A DNA stretch of 23,655 bases from an uncultured Clostridia bacterium (GCA_910579745.1 CAJTVH010000048.1:1-23655); one strand, 5' to 3'; positions 1-10,000 are shown, counted from the first letter of the stretch. Numbers and translations: made by a program. The notes: generated by a model from the sequence alone, not told the origin.

Positions 1-148
1 AGATAACGAAATATAATAAAATATAACGAATTTTAACAAACTCAATACTTTTCACGGACTTTATATTTTGTTAAAAAGGTTGATTTTTTAGGTGTTTTTA
101 AGGTGTTTTGTAAGGTATATTTAAAAAGTGTTATCAAAACAACTCAAT

Positions 149-203
149 TTCGCTTATTTTTTTTATGATTTTTTGCGCATATTTTAGTTTTCAGATATAT
201 CTA
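149..203. repeat. Remnant of the TA-flanked MITE (right half)
   Basis: This stretch matches the right end of the full MITE copy that ends at 3577. Both share the segment GCATATTTTAGTTTTCAGA after a T-rich run, and both end in a TA (202-203 here). The final bases have drifted from CAGACACGCTCTA to CAGATATATCTA. No left end is visible upstream. The last codons of the comF-like gene (184-203, minus strand) lie inside this remnant. Confidence 0.7.
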
Positions 204-882
204 TGGTTGACGCAAGTGTAAAATAATAAAGATTTCTTGCCCCACAGTTTTTAATAACCTTTAAACACTCATTTATAGTCGAGCCTGTTGTATAAATATC
301 ATCAATAATAAGAACATCTTTCCCTAAAAACTTCTTCGGTTTGATTACTTCAAAAGCTCCCTCAACATTTTTTATCCTTCCCTCTTTGTTTAGGCCAAAC
401 TGAGGTTTTGTATTCTTAATTCTTATCAAAAAATCCGAATACATAGGAATCCCCAAAGTTTTAGAAATTTCCTTTGCCATAATTTCCGCTTGATTAAATC
501 CTCTTTTTTGCTCTCTTCTCCAATGTATTGGAACAGGGATGATTAAATCACAAGAAAATAAATTTCGCTTTAATAAAAATTCTCCCATTTTTATCCCCAT
601 AACTTTCGCATAATATCCGCAATCCTTATATTTAAATTTATGAATGACTCTTTTAATAGGGTCATTATATAGAAACATAGAAAAACCATTGTCGTTTATA
701 AAATTCTTTTTACAAGATTCTTCACTAAATACGCAAAAATCTTTAATACACTCTTCACAAATACCAAAATCAAAAGATTTAGAAATAATTTTATGACAAA
801 CAATACATTTATCAGGATATATAATTTTTAAAATACTATCGGCTATGTCATACACTGATTTCTTAATTGATTTTAAAAACAT
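184..882 (-). CDS. comFC: ComF family phosphoribosyltransferase-like protein
   Basis: This 232-residue protein belongs to the ComF/GntX family, the cytosolic phosphoribosyltransferase-fold proteins associated with DNA uptake in naturally competent bacteria. Two Cys pairs (C26/C29 and C42/C45) form the N-terminal zinc-ribbon-like element. The C-terminal half carries the PRPP-binding loop IDDIYTTGST at about residues 191-201. The length is normal for the family. The start is supported by AGGAGG (positions 889-894, minus strand) just upstream of the ATG. The gene stands alone, with no comFA in view. Its last codons, reading DISEN and stop, fall in a degraded MITE end, so the original C-terminus may have been replaced. 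A role in competence is family knowledge and is not shown here. Confidence 0.9.
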   Translation of the reverse strand: MFLKSIKKSVYDIADSILKIIYPDKCIVCHKIISKSFDFGICEECIKDFCVFSEESCKKNFINDNGFSMFLYNDPIKRVIHKFKYKDCGYYAKVMGIKMGEFLLKRNLFSCDLIIPVPIHWRREQKRGFNQAEIMAKEISKTLGIPMYSDFLIRIKNTKPQFGLNKEGRIKNVEGAFEVIKPKKFLGKDVLIIDDIYTTGSTINECLKVIKNCGARNLYYFTLASTIDISEN

Positions 883-1316
883 AAATTTCCTCCTATAATA
901 ACATAATAATAAAACACTTAAAAATAAAAAAGTATAAATTTTTAAATGCTGCTGTATTAAAAAAATCCGTTAATATAATATCTAACCTGTCACATAATAA
1001 TTTTATTGTAACAATTCCATGATTTTTATTGACTCAGCTTAAAATATTCTTTAAAGTTATCAGCAAAATCGAGAATAAACGGACCAAACCGTTGACAGTA
1101 AGATTCTTTTTCCAGCATAATTTTAAAAATCATATTAACAGTCTCATTCCTCTTATCCATAAATAAATTGTCTACAAATAATATTGTATATTTCAGTATA
1201 AAAAACTTAGAAATATATAATGTCCATATAGACTTTTCTTAAAATCCCCGTTTTATGGAATGTAACCCATTATTAACACTTTAATATTATATCACTATTG
1301 ATTATACCATCAACCA
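883..1316. other. AT-rich intergenic region, no convincing gene
   Basis: This stretch lies upstream of both the minus-strand comF-like gene and the plus-strand prs gene. Apart from the small unexplained minus-strand frame at 1026-1160 and the comF ribosome site, I see no RNA gene or element here. Confidence 0.5.
1026..1160 (-). other. Small open frame, possible gene remnant (44 codons)
   Basis: The minus strand encodes 44 residues from an ATG at 1160 to a TAA at 1026. The sequence is protein-like rather than random, with segments such as MIFKIMLEKESYCQRFG and ILDFADNFKEYF. The frame stays open upstream of the ATG to about 1240, and no ribosome site precedes the ATG. I do not recognise the family. 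It is more likely the tail of a lost gene than a working small protein. Confidence 0.25.
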
Positions 1317-1345
1317 TTGAATTTTGTAAAATTATGTTGTATAAT
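1317..1345 (+). promoter_or_regulatory. Sigma-A-type promoter of prs
   Basis: A TTGAAT -35 box (1317-1322) and a perfect TATAAT -10 box (1340-1345) are separated by 17 bases. This would start transcription near 1352 and leave a leader of about 118 nt before the prs ATG. Confidence 0.6.
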
Positions 1346-1450
1346 ATATTATGTGTTAATTTAAAAGATAAAAAACTATTTTGTTTTTGGTGTAATTTCA
1401 TTGAAATTTTACGTAAAAACAGTAAATTTTACAAAATAAAAAAGGAGTGA

Positions 1451-1534
1451 ATGGCGACAGCCGGGAATAATGGAATTAAGAACTACAAATCTTCCTGTTG
1501 GAAAACTTGGACTTATAAGTATGAAAGGTTGTGA
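1451..1534 (+). other. Upstream ORF overlapping the prs start
   Basis: An ATG at 1451 directly follows the only good ribosome site here (AAAGGAGTGA, 1441-1450). It opens a 27-codon frame that ends at TGA 1532-1534, inside prs but in a different frame. The prs ATG at 1470 is about 20 nt beyond that ribosome site and has no closer one. The peptide shows no recognisable features. It could be a regulatory leader ORF or a chance frame. Confidence 0.35.
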
Positions 1535-2600
1535 GGAACTCGGAAATAAAATTGATAAATACCTTCTTGATTGGCATGAGCAAAAATTCAATTTTAAAAT
1601 CGAAACATTTCAAATAAAAGCGTTTTGCCCACGTTTCAGCACGGGAGAAGGTAAAGGGGTAATAACTCAATCTGTAAGAGGTTTTGATATTTACATATTG
1701 GTTGACGTATTCAATTATGGAGCTACATATAAAATGTATAATGTTGAACGCCGAATGAGCCCCGATGAACATTATCAAGACCTTAAAAGAGTAATTGCCG
1801 CAATCGGAGGAAAAGCAAGAAGAATCACAGTAGTTATGCCAATGCTTTATGAGTCGCGTCAACATAAAAGAACATCAAGAGAATCTCTTGACTGCGCCAT
1901 GGCGTTGGAAGAGCTTGTATCAATAGGCGTAGACAGTATTATCACTTTCGACGCGCACGATCCTCGTGTTCAAAACGCCATACCATTAAGCGGTTTTGAG
2001 AGTGTTCAGCCCTACTATCAAATGATAAAAGCTCTTGTCAAAAATATTCCCGACGTAAAAATTGACCCTGAACGTTTAATGATTGTTTCTCCGGATGAAG
2101 GAGGAATGTCAAGATGTATTTATTATTCCTCCATTCTTGGACTTGATTTAGGAATGTTTTACAAAAGGCGCGATTACTCAAAAATAGTAAACGGCAGAAA
2201 TCCTATAATAAGCCACGACTTTCTTGGAAGAGACGTCGATGGAAAAGATATTATAATAGTAGACGATATGATTTCATCAGGAGACTCAATTATTGATGTT
2301 TCTTCTAAGCTTAAAGAATGCGGGGCAAAAAATATTTATACTTTCATAACTTTTGGTCTTTTTGTCGATGGTTTTGAAAAATTTGACAATGCCTATGAAA
2401 ATGGAATTATAAATAAAATTTTCACAACAAATTTGACATATCGCGCTCCCGAATTAATTAATAAACCGTGGCATTGTGAGGTTGATATGTCAAAATATAT
2501 CGCTCTTATAATAGAAACGTTAAATTTTGATAAAACATTAGGAGATCTTTTAGACCCTGTAAATCGAATTCATAAACTTTTAAGAAAAATTGAAAAATAA
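1470..2600 (+). CDS. prs: Ribose-phosphate pyrophosphokinase (PRPP synthase)
   Basis: This enzyme makes 5-phosphoribosyl-1-diphosphate from ribose 5-phosphate and ATP in the cytosol, feeding nucleotide, His and Trp synthesis. The 376 residues form the two-domain fold of the longer clostridial variant; the classical form is about 315 residues. The N-terminal half has the substrate-loop region YESRQHKRTSRES (about 126-138) and DAHDPRVQNAIP (about 160). The C-terminal half has the PRPP-binding loop IIIVDDMISSGDS (about 261-273). ATG 1470 is the only usable in-frame start, because TAA lies upstream at 1437-1439. The nearest ribosome site (1444-1447) is unusually distant and better placed for an overlapping short frame. 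The gene is monocistronic with a clear upstream promoter. Confidence 0.92.
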   Translation: MELRTTNLPVGKLGLISMKGCEELGNKIDKYLLDWHEQKFNFKIETFQIKAFCPRFSTGEGKGVITQSVRGFDIYILVDVFNYGATYKMYNVERRMSPDEHYQDLKRVIAAIGGKARRITVVMPMLYESRQHKRTSRESLDCAMALEELVSIGVDSIITFDAHDPRVQNAIPLSGFESVQPYYQMIKALVKNIPDVKIDPERLMIVSPDEGGMSRCIYYSSILGLDLGMFYKRRDYSKIVNGRNPIISHDFLGRDVDGKDIIIVDDMISSGDSIIDVSSKLKECGAKNIYTFITFGLFVDGFEKFDNAYENGIINKIFTTNLTYRAPELINKPWHCEVDMSKYIALIIETLNFDKTLGDLLDPVNRIHKLLRKIEK

Positions 2601-2655
2601 TAAATATTATTTTTTAAGTGAGTTAAAAAAATTCTATTGTAAAAAAACTCTTACT

Positions 2656-2819
2656 TAGATCGTATCTGAAAACAAAAATACGTGCGAAAAATTATAAAAA
2701 ATAAAACGAAACAGAAAAGCTTTTCTGTTTAATTGAACCGTTTTCGTTTTTTTTTAATAATTTTTTGGATATTTCTCGTATATAACTGATAGCTTATGAT
2801 AGTTTTCAGATACGCTCTA
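2656..2819. repeat. MITE copy 1, about 164 bp, TA-flanked
   Basis: The left end (TA)GATCGTATCTGAAAAC and the right end GTTTTCAGATACGCTC(TA) are inverted repeats flanked by TA. The interior includes the palindrome AAACAGAAAAGCTTTTCTGT and an AACCGTTTTCGTTT motif. There is no coding capacity. It is the same orientation as the copy at 10094 and inverted relative to the one at 3413. The TA duplication fits mobilisation by an IS630/Tc1-type or IS5 (IS427-group) transposase, which is inference. Confidence 0.85.
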
Positions 2820-2894
2820 GTAAAAATATGTAACAATATTATTTTAAAAAAAATATAATTAAATATATAATACTTTTGACACTACTTTTTAAAC

Positions 2895-3201
2895 TATCGT
2901 GTGTCTGAAAACTTAAATATACGTAAAAAATCATAAAAAATAAAGAAGCTTAAAACGTATTTGTTTTACTTTTCATAACTAATATATTTAAGGAATGAAA
3001 TATCAAAAAAATTAAATTTAAAATATAAACACCGATTTATTTTATTGCTTTTTAAATAAAAGTTTTTTGATTATTTCACCCCTATAATATATCTACAACC
3101 TTTCAAATATTTTCTAAATTAAAACAGACATTTGCAAATTTGATAAGATTTATTATTTACACAATTTTAACAAATACTACATAGTTTTCGGATACATCAT
3201 A
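2895..3201. repeat. Longer MITE relative, about 307 bp
   Basis: The left end (TA)TCGTGTGTCTGAAAAC at 2895 and the right end GTTTTCGGATACATCA(TA) at 3201 resemble the MITE termini. The first 60 bases follow the MITE pattern (CTGAAAACTTAAATATACG, then ATAAAAAATAAA). The rest of the interior is different AT-rich sequence without a reading frame. It could be a second derivative of the same parent insertion sequence, or two separate remnants. Confidence 0.5.
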
Positions 3202-3412
3202 AAAAAGTTAACCATACCAGCAAAAAATAAAATTCTAATTAATACTAATTTATAAATAATTACAGCGCTTCTATTTAATAAAGAGAGTTTTAGAAAAAAT
3301 ACTTTATGAGCACAAATTATAAAAACCATAGCTAAGCTAGATTTAAGCTTTAGGAATCCAATAACGTGAAAATAACAGGACGATTTAAATAAAAACAATT
3401 TTTCTTTTTTTC

Positions 3413-3577
3413 TAGAGCATATCTGAAAACTATCATAAGCTGTCATTTATATACGCAAAATATCCAAAAAATTATTAAAAAATAAACAAAAATGGTTTAA
3501 TTAAACAGAAAAGCCTTTCTGTTTCGTTTCATTTTTTATAATTTTTTGTGCATATTTTAGTTTTCAGACACGCTCTA
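3413..3577. repeat. MITE copy 2, 165 bp, inverted orientation
   Basis: This copy reads (TA)GAGCATATCTGAAAAC to GTTTTCAGACACGCTC(TA), and its interior is the reverse complement of the copy at 2656-2819. The internal AACAGAAAAGCCTTTCTGTT hairpin is kept with one mismatch. It ends 53 bases before the start of the next gene, so it may contribute to that gene's upstream control region. The rest of the 2601-3630 spacer is AT-rich and holds nothing else that I can support. Confidence 0.85.
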
Positions 3578-3630
3578 ATCCATATTAAAATTGCTGTAGT
3601 ATCAATAATTGATTGAGAGGAGACTTTATT

Positions 3631-4047
3631 ATGATTAGTATACTTACAGGTGAAAAAGGCGATGGGAAAACAAAAAAAATTCTTGAAATGGCAAATGAGG
3701 CAATTAAAACATCACATGGCAACATCATTTTTATAGATTATGATAACAAAAATATGTATGGCCTTCATTTCAATATACGTTTTACAGAAACGACAGATTT
3801 TCCGATTTCAAATTATAGAGAACTTGTAGGCTTCATATGCGGAATAATTTCACAAGATAATGATATAGAAAAAATATATATAGACAGTATAGACAAAATT
3901 TTAAAAAATTTTGATAATGAGGATTTACAAAGACTTGTAAAAAAACTCTCGGATCTTTCCCAAAAATATTCCCTTGAATTTGTTTTAAGTATGTCCGCTC
4001 CAGAGGAATTGATACCATACGAGTTAAAAGACATGGTGATAAAATAA
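3631..4047 (+). CDS. Small P-loop ATPase-like protein, function unknown
   Basis: This 138-residue protein has a clear Walker A motif, GEKGDGKT (residues 7-14), at its extreme N-terminus and a Walker B-like strand, KIYIDSID, near residue 85. It lacks transmembrane segments and a signal peptide, so it is probably cytosolic. The length allows only a minimal nucleotide-binding fold. ATG 3631 is chosen because AGGAG (3618-3622) lies 8 bases upstream; a TTG at 3613 is in frame but would place that ribosome site inside the gene. Its stop overlaps the start of the radical SAM gene (TAATG), so the two are probably co-translated. I do not recognise a named family. Confidence 0.75.
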   Translation: MISILTGEKGDGKTKKILEMANEAIKTSHGNIIFIDYDNKNMYGLHFNIRFTETTDFPISNYRELVGFICGIISQDNDIEKIYIDSIDKILKNFDNEDLQRLVKKLSDLSQKYSLEFVLSMSAPEELIPYELKDMVIK

Positions 4048-4994
4048 TGAAACTTTATTATAAATATTCTGACTATTTAAAAAATAAATATAACGCACGA
4101 GTTTATAAATTACCAGTAAATTTACCCGTTACCTGTCCTAATAGAGATGGAAATATTTCCCATGGCGGTTGTACGTATTGTGGAGAAGACGCTGCGGGAT
4201 TTGAATGCCTTTCTAATTCTTTAACAGTTAAAGAACAACTTTCAAAAAATAGAGAATATATAGCTAAAAAATATAAAGCTGAAAAATTTATAGCTTATTT
4301 TCAAAACTATACAAACACCTATTTGCCTCTAAATGATTTTAAAAAATATATAAATGAAACAAACCTTCCCTATATAGTAGATATATCAATCTCTACTCGC
4401 CCTGATTGTATTAATGATGACTATCTTAAATTCTTAAAAGAATTTAAAGAAATGACAAGCATAAATATAACTATAGAACTTGGACTTCAAACATCAAATT
4501 ATCATACTTTGGAAAAAATGAATCGTGGACATTCTCTGGCGGAATACATTTTCGCGTCAAATCAAATAAAAAAATACGATTTTGATCTCTGTACTCATGT
4601 TATTTTAAATTTACCGTGGGATAATATTCTTGACACAAAAGAAACAGCTAAGATAATTTCCTCTGTTTTATCCAACCATGTAAAATTACATTCCCTTTAT
4701 ATTCCTAAAGGCTCAAAAATGGCGGAACAATATATAAATAATGAATTTGAAATACCTTCAATGGAAGAATATATAAATCGGGTAATATTATTTTTAGAAT
4801 ATCTTTCACCAGAAATTTCAATACAGCGAATTATAGGCAGGGCTCCTGAAAAAAACTCTTTATTTGTAAATTGGAGTACAAGTTGGTGGAAAATAAAAGA
4901 AAATATCGAAAATAAAATGATTGAGTTAAAAACATATCAAGGTAAAAATTTTAATTACCTCAACGGTACATTATTAAATATCAAGACTTTCTAA
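4047..4994 (+). CDS. TIGR01212 (YhcC-like) family radical SAM protein
   Basis: This 315-residue cytosolic protein binds a [4Fe-4S] cluster and S-adenosylmethionine. The cluster Cys residues are C30, C42 and C45 in the segment TCPNRDGNISHGGCTYC, which has the wide Cys spacing typical of the TIGR01212/YhcC family. Downstream blocks also fit that family, including ISISTRPDCI, ELGLQTSNYHTLEKMNRGH and HSLYIPKGSKMA. The reaction of the family is not firmly established. The ATG overlaps the previous stop by one base and has only a weak ribosome site, which suggests translational coupling. The length is normal and nothing looks broken. Confidence 0.88.
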   Translation: MKLYYKYSDYLKNKYNARVYKLPVNLPVTCPNRDGNISHGGCTYCGEDAAGFECLSNSLTVKEQLSKNREYIAKKYKAEKFIAYFQNYTNTYLPLNDFKKYINETNLPYIVDISISTRPDCINDDYLKFLKEFKEMTSINITIELGLQTSNYHTLEKMNRGHSLAEYIFASNQIKKYDFDLCTHVILNLPWDNILDTKETAKIISSVLSNHVKLHSLYIPKGSKMAEQYINNEFEIPSMEEYINRVILFLEYLSPEISIQRIIGRAPEKNSLFVNWSTSWWKIKENIENKMIELKTYQGKNFNYLNGTLLNIKTF

Positions 4995-5907
4995 AGTGAA
5001 AATTCTTATTTCCTGTAAACAAGCTTTTGTATTAGTAATTTTTCTTAAATAAATAGTATTTTGTTTTGCCATAATATGGAGAATAGATGCTTTCTTCTTT
5101 ACAAGTAGCTAAATATCGCGTTAAAAGCTTTTAAGCTTTTGTAAAGTATATTTCTTTTTTCATAGGTAAATTCCTCAATAATAGCTTATTTCTTTTAAAT
5201 CCGTAATCCAGTTTAAGTGTTTTATTGCCTGACAATAATACCACACTAAACTATTAGCGGTTTTAATAGCACAGTTTAGACTTACAGTGTCGGGCTCTTT
5301 CCTCTTTTCTATGTTTTGTAAACCAACGAATCCATATATACTTTTGATTATGAGCGTTTTTGGCAAAACAGAAAGAGATTTGCAAAAATAACGAAAAAGT
5401 CATAAAGAAAACGCTGTGGACTGAATTATCCCAAATACACTGGAATCTGGTAGTAAATATATGGTTGGTTAGATATAGATAATATTTATCTAAAAATTTA
5501 TAATTGTCCGTAACGTCTTAACAGTAACAACATATTCCTTTTGGGACAAAAAAGTTTTGCAATACTCGCATATTAAATTTATGTACCACTATTTTTGAAT
5601 TTATCTCAGAATAACAAATACAATTCCTCAGACAAGAGAGTTCCTTCATTTTTCAACCGCCTCATCAAATAAAAATAGTAAATATATATTCCCTCTTTTG
5701 TCTGAATTTAAGGGTAAAAAAATATAAAATTTTTTATATTTGCTGTTTTCTATATTATTACAAAATTATCATAAATTTCTCATAGTTTATAATAATATTA
5801 TATTTTAAATTTTTAATATCTATAAGTTTTATTCTAAACTAAACTTATATAATAAATACTTATTGTTTACTTTATATAAAATAAAAAATTTTTCTTAAAA
5901 TTCATAA
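4995..5907. other. Long gene-poor spacer with one possible remnant
   Basis: About 900 bases separate the radical SAM gene from the convergent acyltransferase-like gene. The only structure I see is a short self-complementary run AAAAGCTTTTAAGCTTTT near 5122-5139, which could form a weak hairpin, and a possible gene remnant on the minus strand at 5175-5399. The remainder, especially 5700-5907, is almost pure A and T. Confidence 0.5.
5175..5399 (-). pseudogene. Unidentified gene remnant, C-terminal fragment
   Basis: The minus strand is open for about 70 codons and ends in TGA at 5175. Its sequence is protein-like, with segments such as IEKRKEPDTVSLN, KTANSLVWYYCQAIKHLNW and TDLKEISYY. There is no good ribosome site; only a TTG is available near 5366. 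Its G+C content is higher than that of the surrounding spacer. It may be the tail of a lost gene or a mobile-element fragment. I cannot name the family. Confidence 0.3.
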
Positions 5908-6735
5908 TTATAAATTACAGATATGTAAATACTGTTTTTTTAAATGCCCTTTTGCGCATCCTACACTTTTTCCACTAAGTAAATATTTCTTCATTTTTCG
6001 CTGGAGGGATGTATTCTCTGGAAGTTTATCGGAAATTTCCGTATGCCCTGGAAAAACCCATTTAAGTACTGATGGTTTTTCATAATCTATGCTTTCTATA
6101 ACAAAAAGTTTTTGAAAATTTATAATATTGGAATCTTTATCTAATAATTCCCTTAAAGTAGGTGACAAAAGCCATGAATTACAATAAATTTCTGTATTCT
6201 CCCATGTGCTAAAAAATATTTTTCTAAAATTTCCAAAAGCACTTAACGATTTTAATATATTTTCTTCTCTCAAATCCGCATCCGATGGGATATGTACAGA
6301 AATAGTTTTTTTATCTGATTCAACAAACTCATATTCCAAAGCACCTATACGAAATTCTTGCAATGAAAGTTGTCTTGGAAACCACCATGCCCATACAAAT
6401 TTATATTTGCCATATACTCGTTGATAATCTTTAATAAAACGTGTACAAAATTTCATAGTTTCAACATAAATTTCTACTGGAATACTTTTCTTTTCATATT
6501 CTTTGTAAGACTCACAAGCCAAATTTAACAATTCCCATAATATTTTTATTCCGTCAGGATCGTCACCTATTAATTCTTGAAGTGTTTTTATTCCTTCTTG
6601 CCATAAACCTCGAGTTAAAAGATGTTTTCTCAAGTCTGTATTAATATTAATTTTTCTGTCATTTTCATACTTATTCAATTCCGTAATTACAACTTTTGGA
6701 AGCTCCAATAATTGATATAACTCTGTTGATTCCAT
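5908..6735 (-). CDS. Acyltransferase-domain protein with GNAT-like C-terminus
   Basis: This 275-residue protein resembles the Firmicutes family with a helical N-acyltransferase N-terminal domain (about 1-110) followed by a GNAT-like C-terminal domain (about 115-265). Conserved-looking blocks are WAWWFPRQLSLQEFRIGALE (116-135), SVHIPSDADL (146-155), NSWLLSPTLRELL (186-198), DSNIINFQ (201-208) and TSLQRKMKKYLL (242-253). The fold suggests acyl-CoA-dependent transfer, but the substrate is unknown. There is no signal peptide or membrane segment. The ribosome site is GGGGG just upstream of the ATG on the minus strand. The gene is convergent with the radical SAM gene and divergent from the FliK-like gene. 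Confidence 0.75.
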   Translation of the reverse strand: MESTELYQLLELPKVVITELNKYENDRKININTDLRKHLLTRGLWQEGIKTLQELIGDDPDGIKILWELLNLACESYKEYEKKSIPVEIYVETMKFCTRFIKDYQRVYGKYKFVWAWWFPRQLSLQEFRIGALEYEFVESDKKTISVHIPSDADLREENILKSLSAFGNFRKIFFSTWENTEIYCNSWLLSPTLRELLDKDSNIINFQKLFVIESIDYEKPSVLKWVFPGHTEISDKLPENTSLQRKMKKYLLSGKSVGCAKGHLKKQYLHICNL

Positions 6736-6816
6736 ATCGTTATCCCCCTTTAATTTCTTAACATTTTAAATTATACCATATTTATCTTAAACAATAAAAG
6801 CTTTATTTAAAAGTTC

Positions 6817-6875
6817 TAGAGCGTATCTGAAAATTATTTTTATATAATAAGTATTTCCAAAATTATTTTGTTTTA
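6817..6875. repeat. Partial MITE, one end only
   Basis: A perfect terminus, (TA)GAGCGTATCTGAAAA, begins at 6817. It is followed by a degraded interior (AAGTATTTCCAAAATTATT) that corresponds to AATATCCAAAAAATTATT in the full copies. No matching right end is evident. The remnant lies in the divergent control region between two genes. Confidence 0.6.
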
Positions 6876-6894
6876 TGTGTTTTTATGTTATAAT
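6868..6894 (+). promoter_or_regulatory. Possible promoter of the FliK-like gene
   Basis: TATAAT at 6889-6894 is preceded by TTGTTT at 6868-6873 with a spacing of 15 bases. The -10 box is strong, but the -35 box and spacing are poor. It overlaps the end of a MITE remnant, so the element may have supplied part of the promoter. Confidence 0.3.
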
Positions 6895-7005
6895 ATAATA
6901 AAGTATATTTAAAAATTAAAACATATATAAAAATTATAAAAAAATAAATTTTAATAGTTTTCTTTTTTTACTTGTTTTATAAATCATAATTAAGGAGGCA
7001 AAATT

Positions 7006-10000
7006 ATGCAAATATCAAATATATATCCTCAAAATCAATTAATTGAAAATACAACACAAGAAAACGCAATACAATTAGAAAACAAAAAAACAATTTATCA
7101 TGAACAAGAAACACATAAACAAATTTCTGAAAATACAGATATTAAATCTATAGAAAACACATTAAAATCTCTTGGATATAAAACAAATGAAGAAAACATA
7201 AAAATGGTAAATATTTTAATTGAGAATGATTTACCAATAACAAAAAATAACCTCCAAAGATTAAATCAATCATTGAAATTAATGGGAGAAACTTCAATAA
7301 AAGAATCTGTTTTCTTGATAAAGAACGAAATAATTCCGACCACAACAAATACTGATATTTTAAAAGGATATATAAATGGTACCACAAACATTTTTGAGTC
7401 ATTAAATAATATTTTATCGGCTCTTTCTTCTGACACTCAAAATGAAGAGCTTTTAACAATATTAAATAAATTTACCGAAAGTAACTTTTCAAACTCAGAG
7501 ATAGAAATATTTAATAACGCCAACTGTGAACTTAAACAGCTTTTTTCTAATGAAAAAATACTTGAAATACTTGATAAATATATTAATTCATCGGACTTTC
7601 ATAAAGAATTTCCTAATTTTCAAAACTCTAAAAATACAATAAAAAGTGATTTTTCCACCTCATCATTTCCTATAAAAGAAACTGAACAATCTAACCCTTC
7701 TGACAATACTATCAGCACTATTAACAAGGAATATTTTGTTGCAAAAATACCTTTTATACAACCAAACAAAACACCTGTACCCTCAACTATCACACCCCAG
7801 ATTAAGCAAAATTCTAATATTCAAAATATGCCTAATCAAAATATATTTAATACTGCCATTCAAAATCATTTTGAGCAAAACTCCAACATACAGAATTTTC
7901 AGCCCCAAAACAACCCTACTCTTAATATTCCCGCTTCCCTTACCCAAATTGACTCTAACCTAATTTCAAATACTCAAAATAACCCTACCCCTAATATCCC
8001 TACCTCCAATATTCCCGCTTCCCTTACCCAAGTTGACTCTAACCTAATTCCAAATACTCAAAATAACCCTACCCCTAATATCCCTACCTCCAATATTCCT
8101 GCCTCCATTACCCAAATCGACTCTAACCTAATTTCAAATACTCAAAATAACTCTACTCCTAATATCCCTACCTCCAATATTCCCGCTTCCATTACCCAAA
8201 TTGACTCTAACCTAATTTCAAATACTCAAAATAACTCTACCCCTAATATCCCTACCTCTGATAAGCTAAATAACTCTACTTTAATTTCTAATACTCAAAG
8301 TAACTCTACCCTAATTCCCGATACCCAAAGTTCTCACGCTCAAAATATCCATGCCTCCACTACTCAAAATAGCACCACTCAAATACGCGATGCTAAAAAT
8401 CAGTATAATGATTTCAACTCAAATTTTCCTGAACAGAACTCTAACACTCAAAATATGCCTGTTCAAGATAGTTTTACCCAAAATATGCCTAACTCCGTTA
8501 CCCCAAATAACGCTCCTCAAATTTCTAATACCCAAAATCAGCTCAGTCAGAATATTCCAACTACACCAATAGCTCAACTTTTGAATAGACACGAAAAGAT
8601 ATTTATCCCTATTTTAGAAAGATCCATAAATTTAGGATCTTTAAATCTATTCAGAAACACTCTTTTAAATTATGGATTTAAAGAAAAATTTTCAATACCT
8701 GAATTATCAACAGCATTAATTCCAATTTTTGAAAAAAATCCAAAACTTAAAATTACATTTAATTCGCTTCCCGAAGTAAAAATAGCGCTTTCTTTTTCCT
8801 CAAAAATAACAGGTGAACAAAGTTCAAAACAAGCTTTAAATATAGCGTCTAAACTATATCCCGAAAATATAAAATCAGATAATTCCGATATAGAACAATC
8901 TACACCCCAAAATTCAACTTTAAACTATGTAGATACTGAATTTGCTGAAACTCATTCACAAGCTAAATTGAAAAATAATCATACTTTAACAAATACAGCA
9001 ACCACAATATCAAAAAATCAAAATACTTTTTATAAACAAACAGGACTAAATTTAGAAAAAGTATTTTTTCAAAATAAAAAATTACTTTTACCTGCCGTTG
9101 AAAAATCCATAAAAGAAAATTCTTTAACATCATTCAAGGAAACCCTCTCAAATATTGGTTATAAGGAAGACTTATCTTTGGTTGAATTAAACAATACATT
9201 AAAAATAGCACTTTGGGATAATAAGAAACTTATGAAAAAATTTACGGAAATTCCCGAGGTAAAAACCGCTTTAAAAGATTCTGAAAGTGATAGATTAAAA
9301 ACAAATTCAAAAGAAGAAACAGAAATGTTTATAAATAATATCCAAAATAAAAAAAATTTATTCTCATTAAACGACTTTAATATAAAAGATTTAAGAAAAA
9401 TTTTTGAATCAGCTTTTAAAAATCACCCAAAACTCAATGAACGCGCTCATGAACTTTTAAACACAAAAGAAGAATTTTTAAACAAAGCACTCAAAAAATT
9501 TTCTATTGATTTTTCAAAGGATTATAGTGAACTTGATAACTTTTCCGGAAACTTTACTGAAAAAATATCATCTCTCAAATCTGAGTTTACGGCTTCACAA
9601 AATCCTGTGTCAAACGAAACTTCTTTTGAAATAAAAAATATACTCAATAACCTTGAATTTGCGTCTCAATTTAAAGATATGGCATATTTTCAGTATCCAA
9701 TAATAATAAATAATAATCCAACTACAGCGGAATTATATATTTTTGAGAATAAAGCAAAGCATAAAAACTCAAAATCAGCGAGTGCCGTAATATCTTTAGA
9801 TTTAGCGTTTTTAGGACATTTTGAGGCATATATAAACAAAGAACAAAACAACATATTCTGTCAATTCAAAACAGAAAATAAAAACATAGAAAAATTAATA
9901 TCAGTAAAAATAAATGATTTAAACAACGCGTTAAAAAATTATAATTATAATCTCAAACAAGTTACTTTCAAAGAATTTGACGAAAAATTTACAGTTCTTT

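Noticed and set aside
1476..1865. 129-codon minus-strand frame opposite prs
   Set aside because: It is fully antisense to the well-supported prs gene.
3177..3446. 89-codon minus-strand frame between MITE copies
   Set aside because: It runs across MITE sequence, has no ribosome site and its translation is low-complexity, so it is a chance frame.
7960..8260. Regular repeats as a possible CRISPR array
   Set aside because: The 84-bp units are contiguous, in frame and coding, with no unique spacers.
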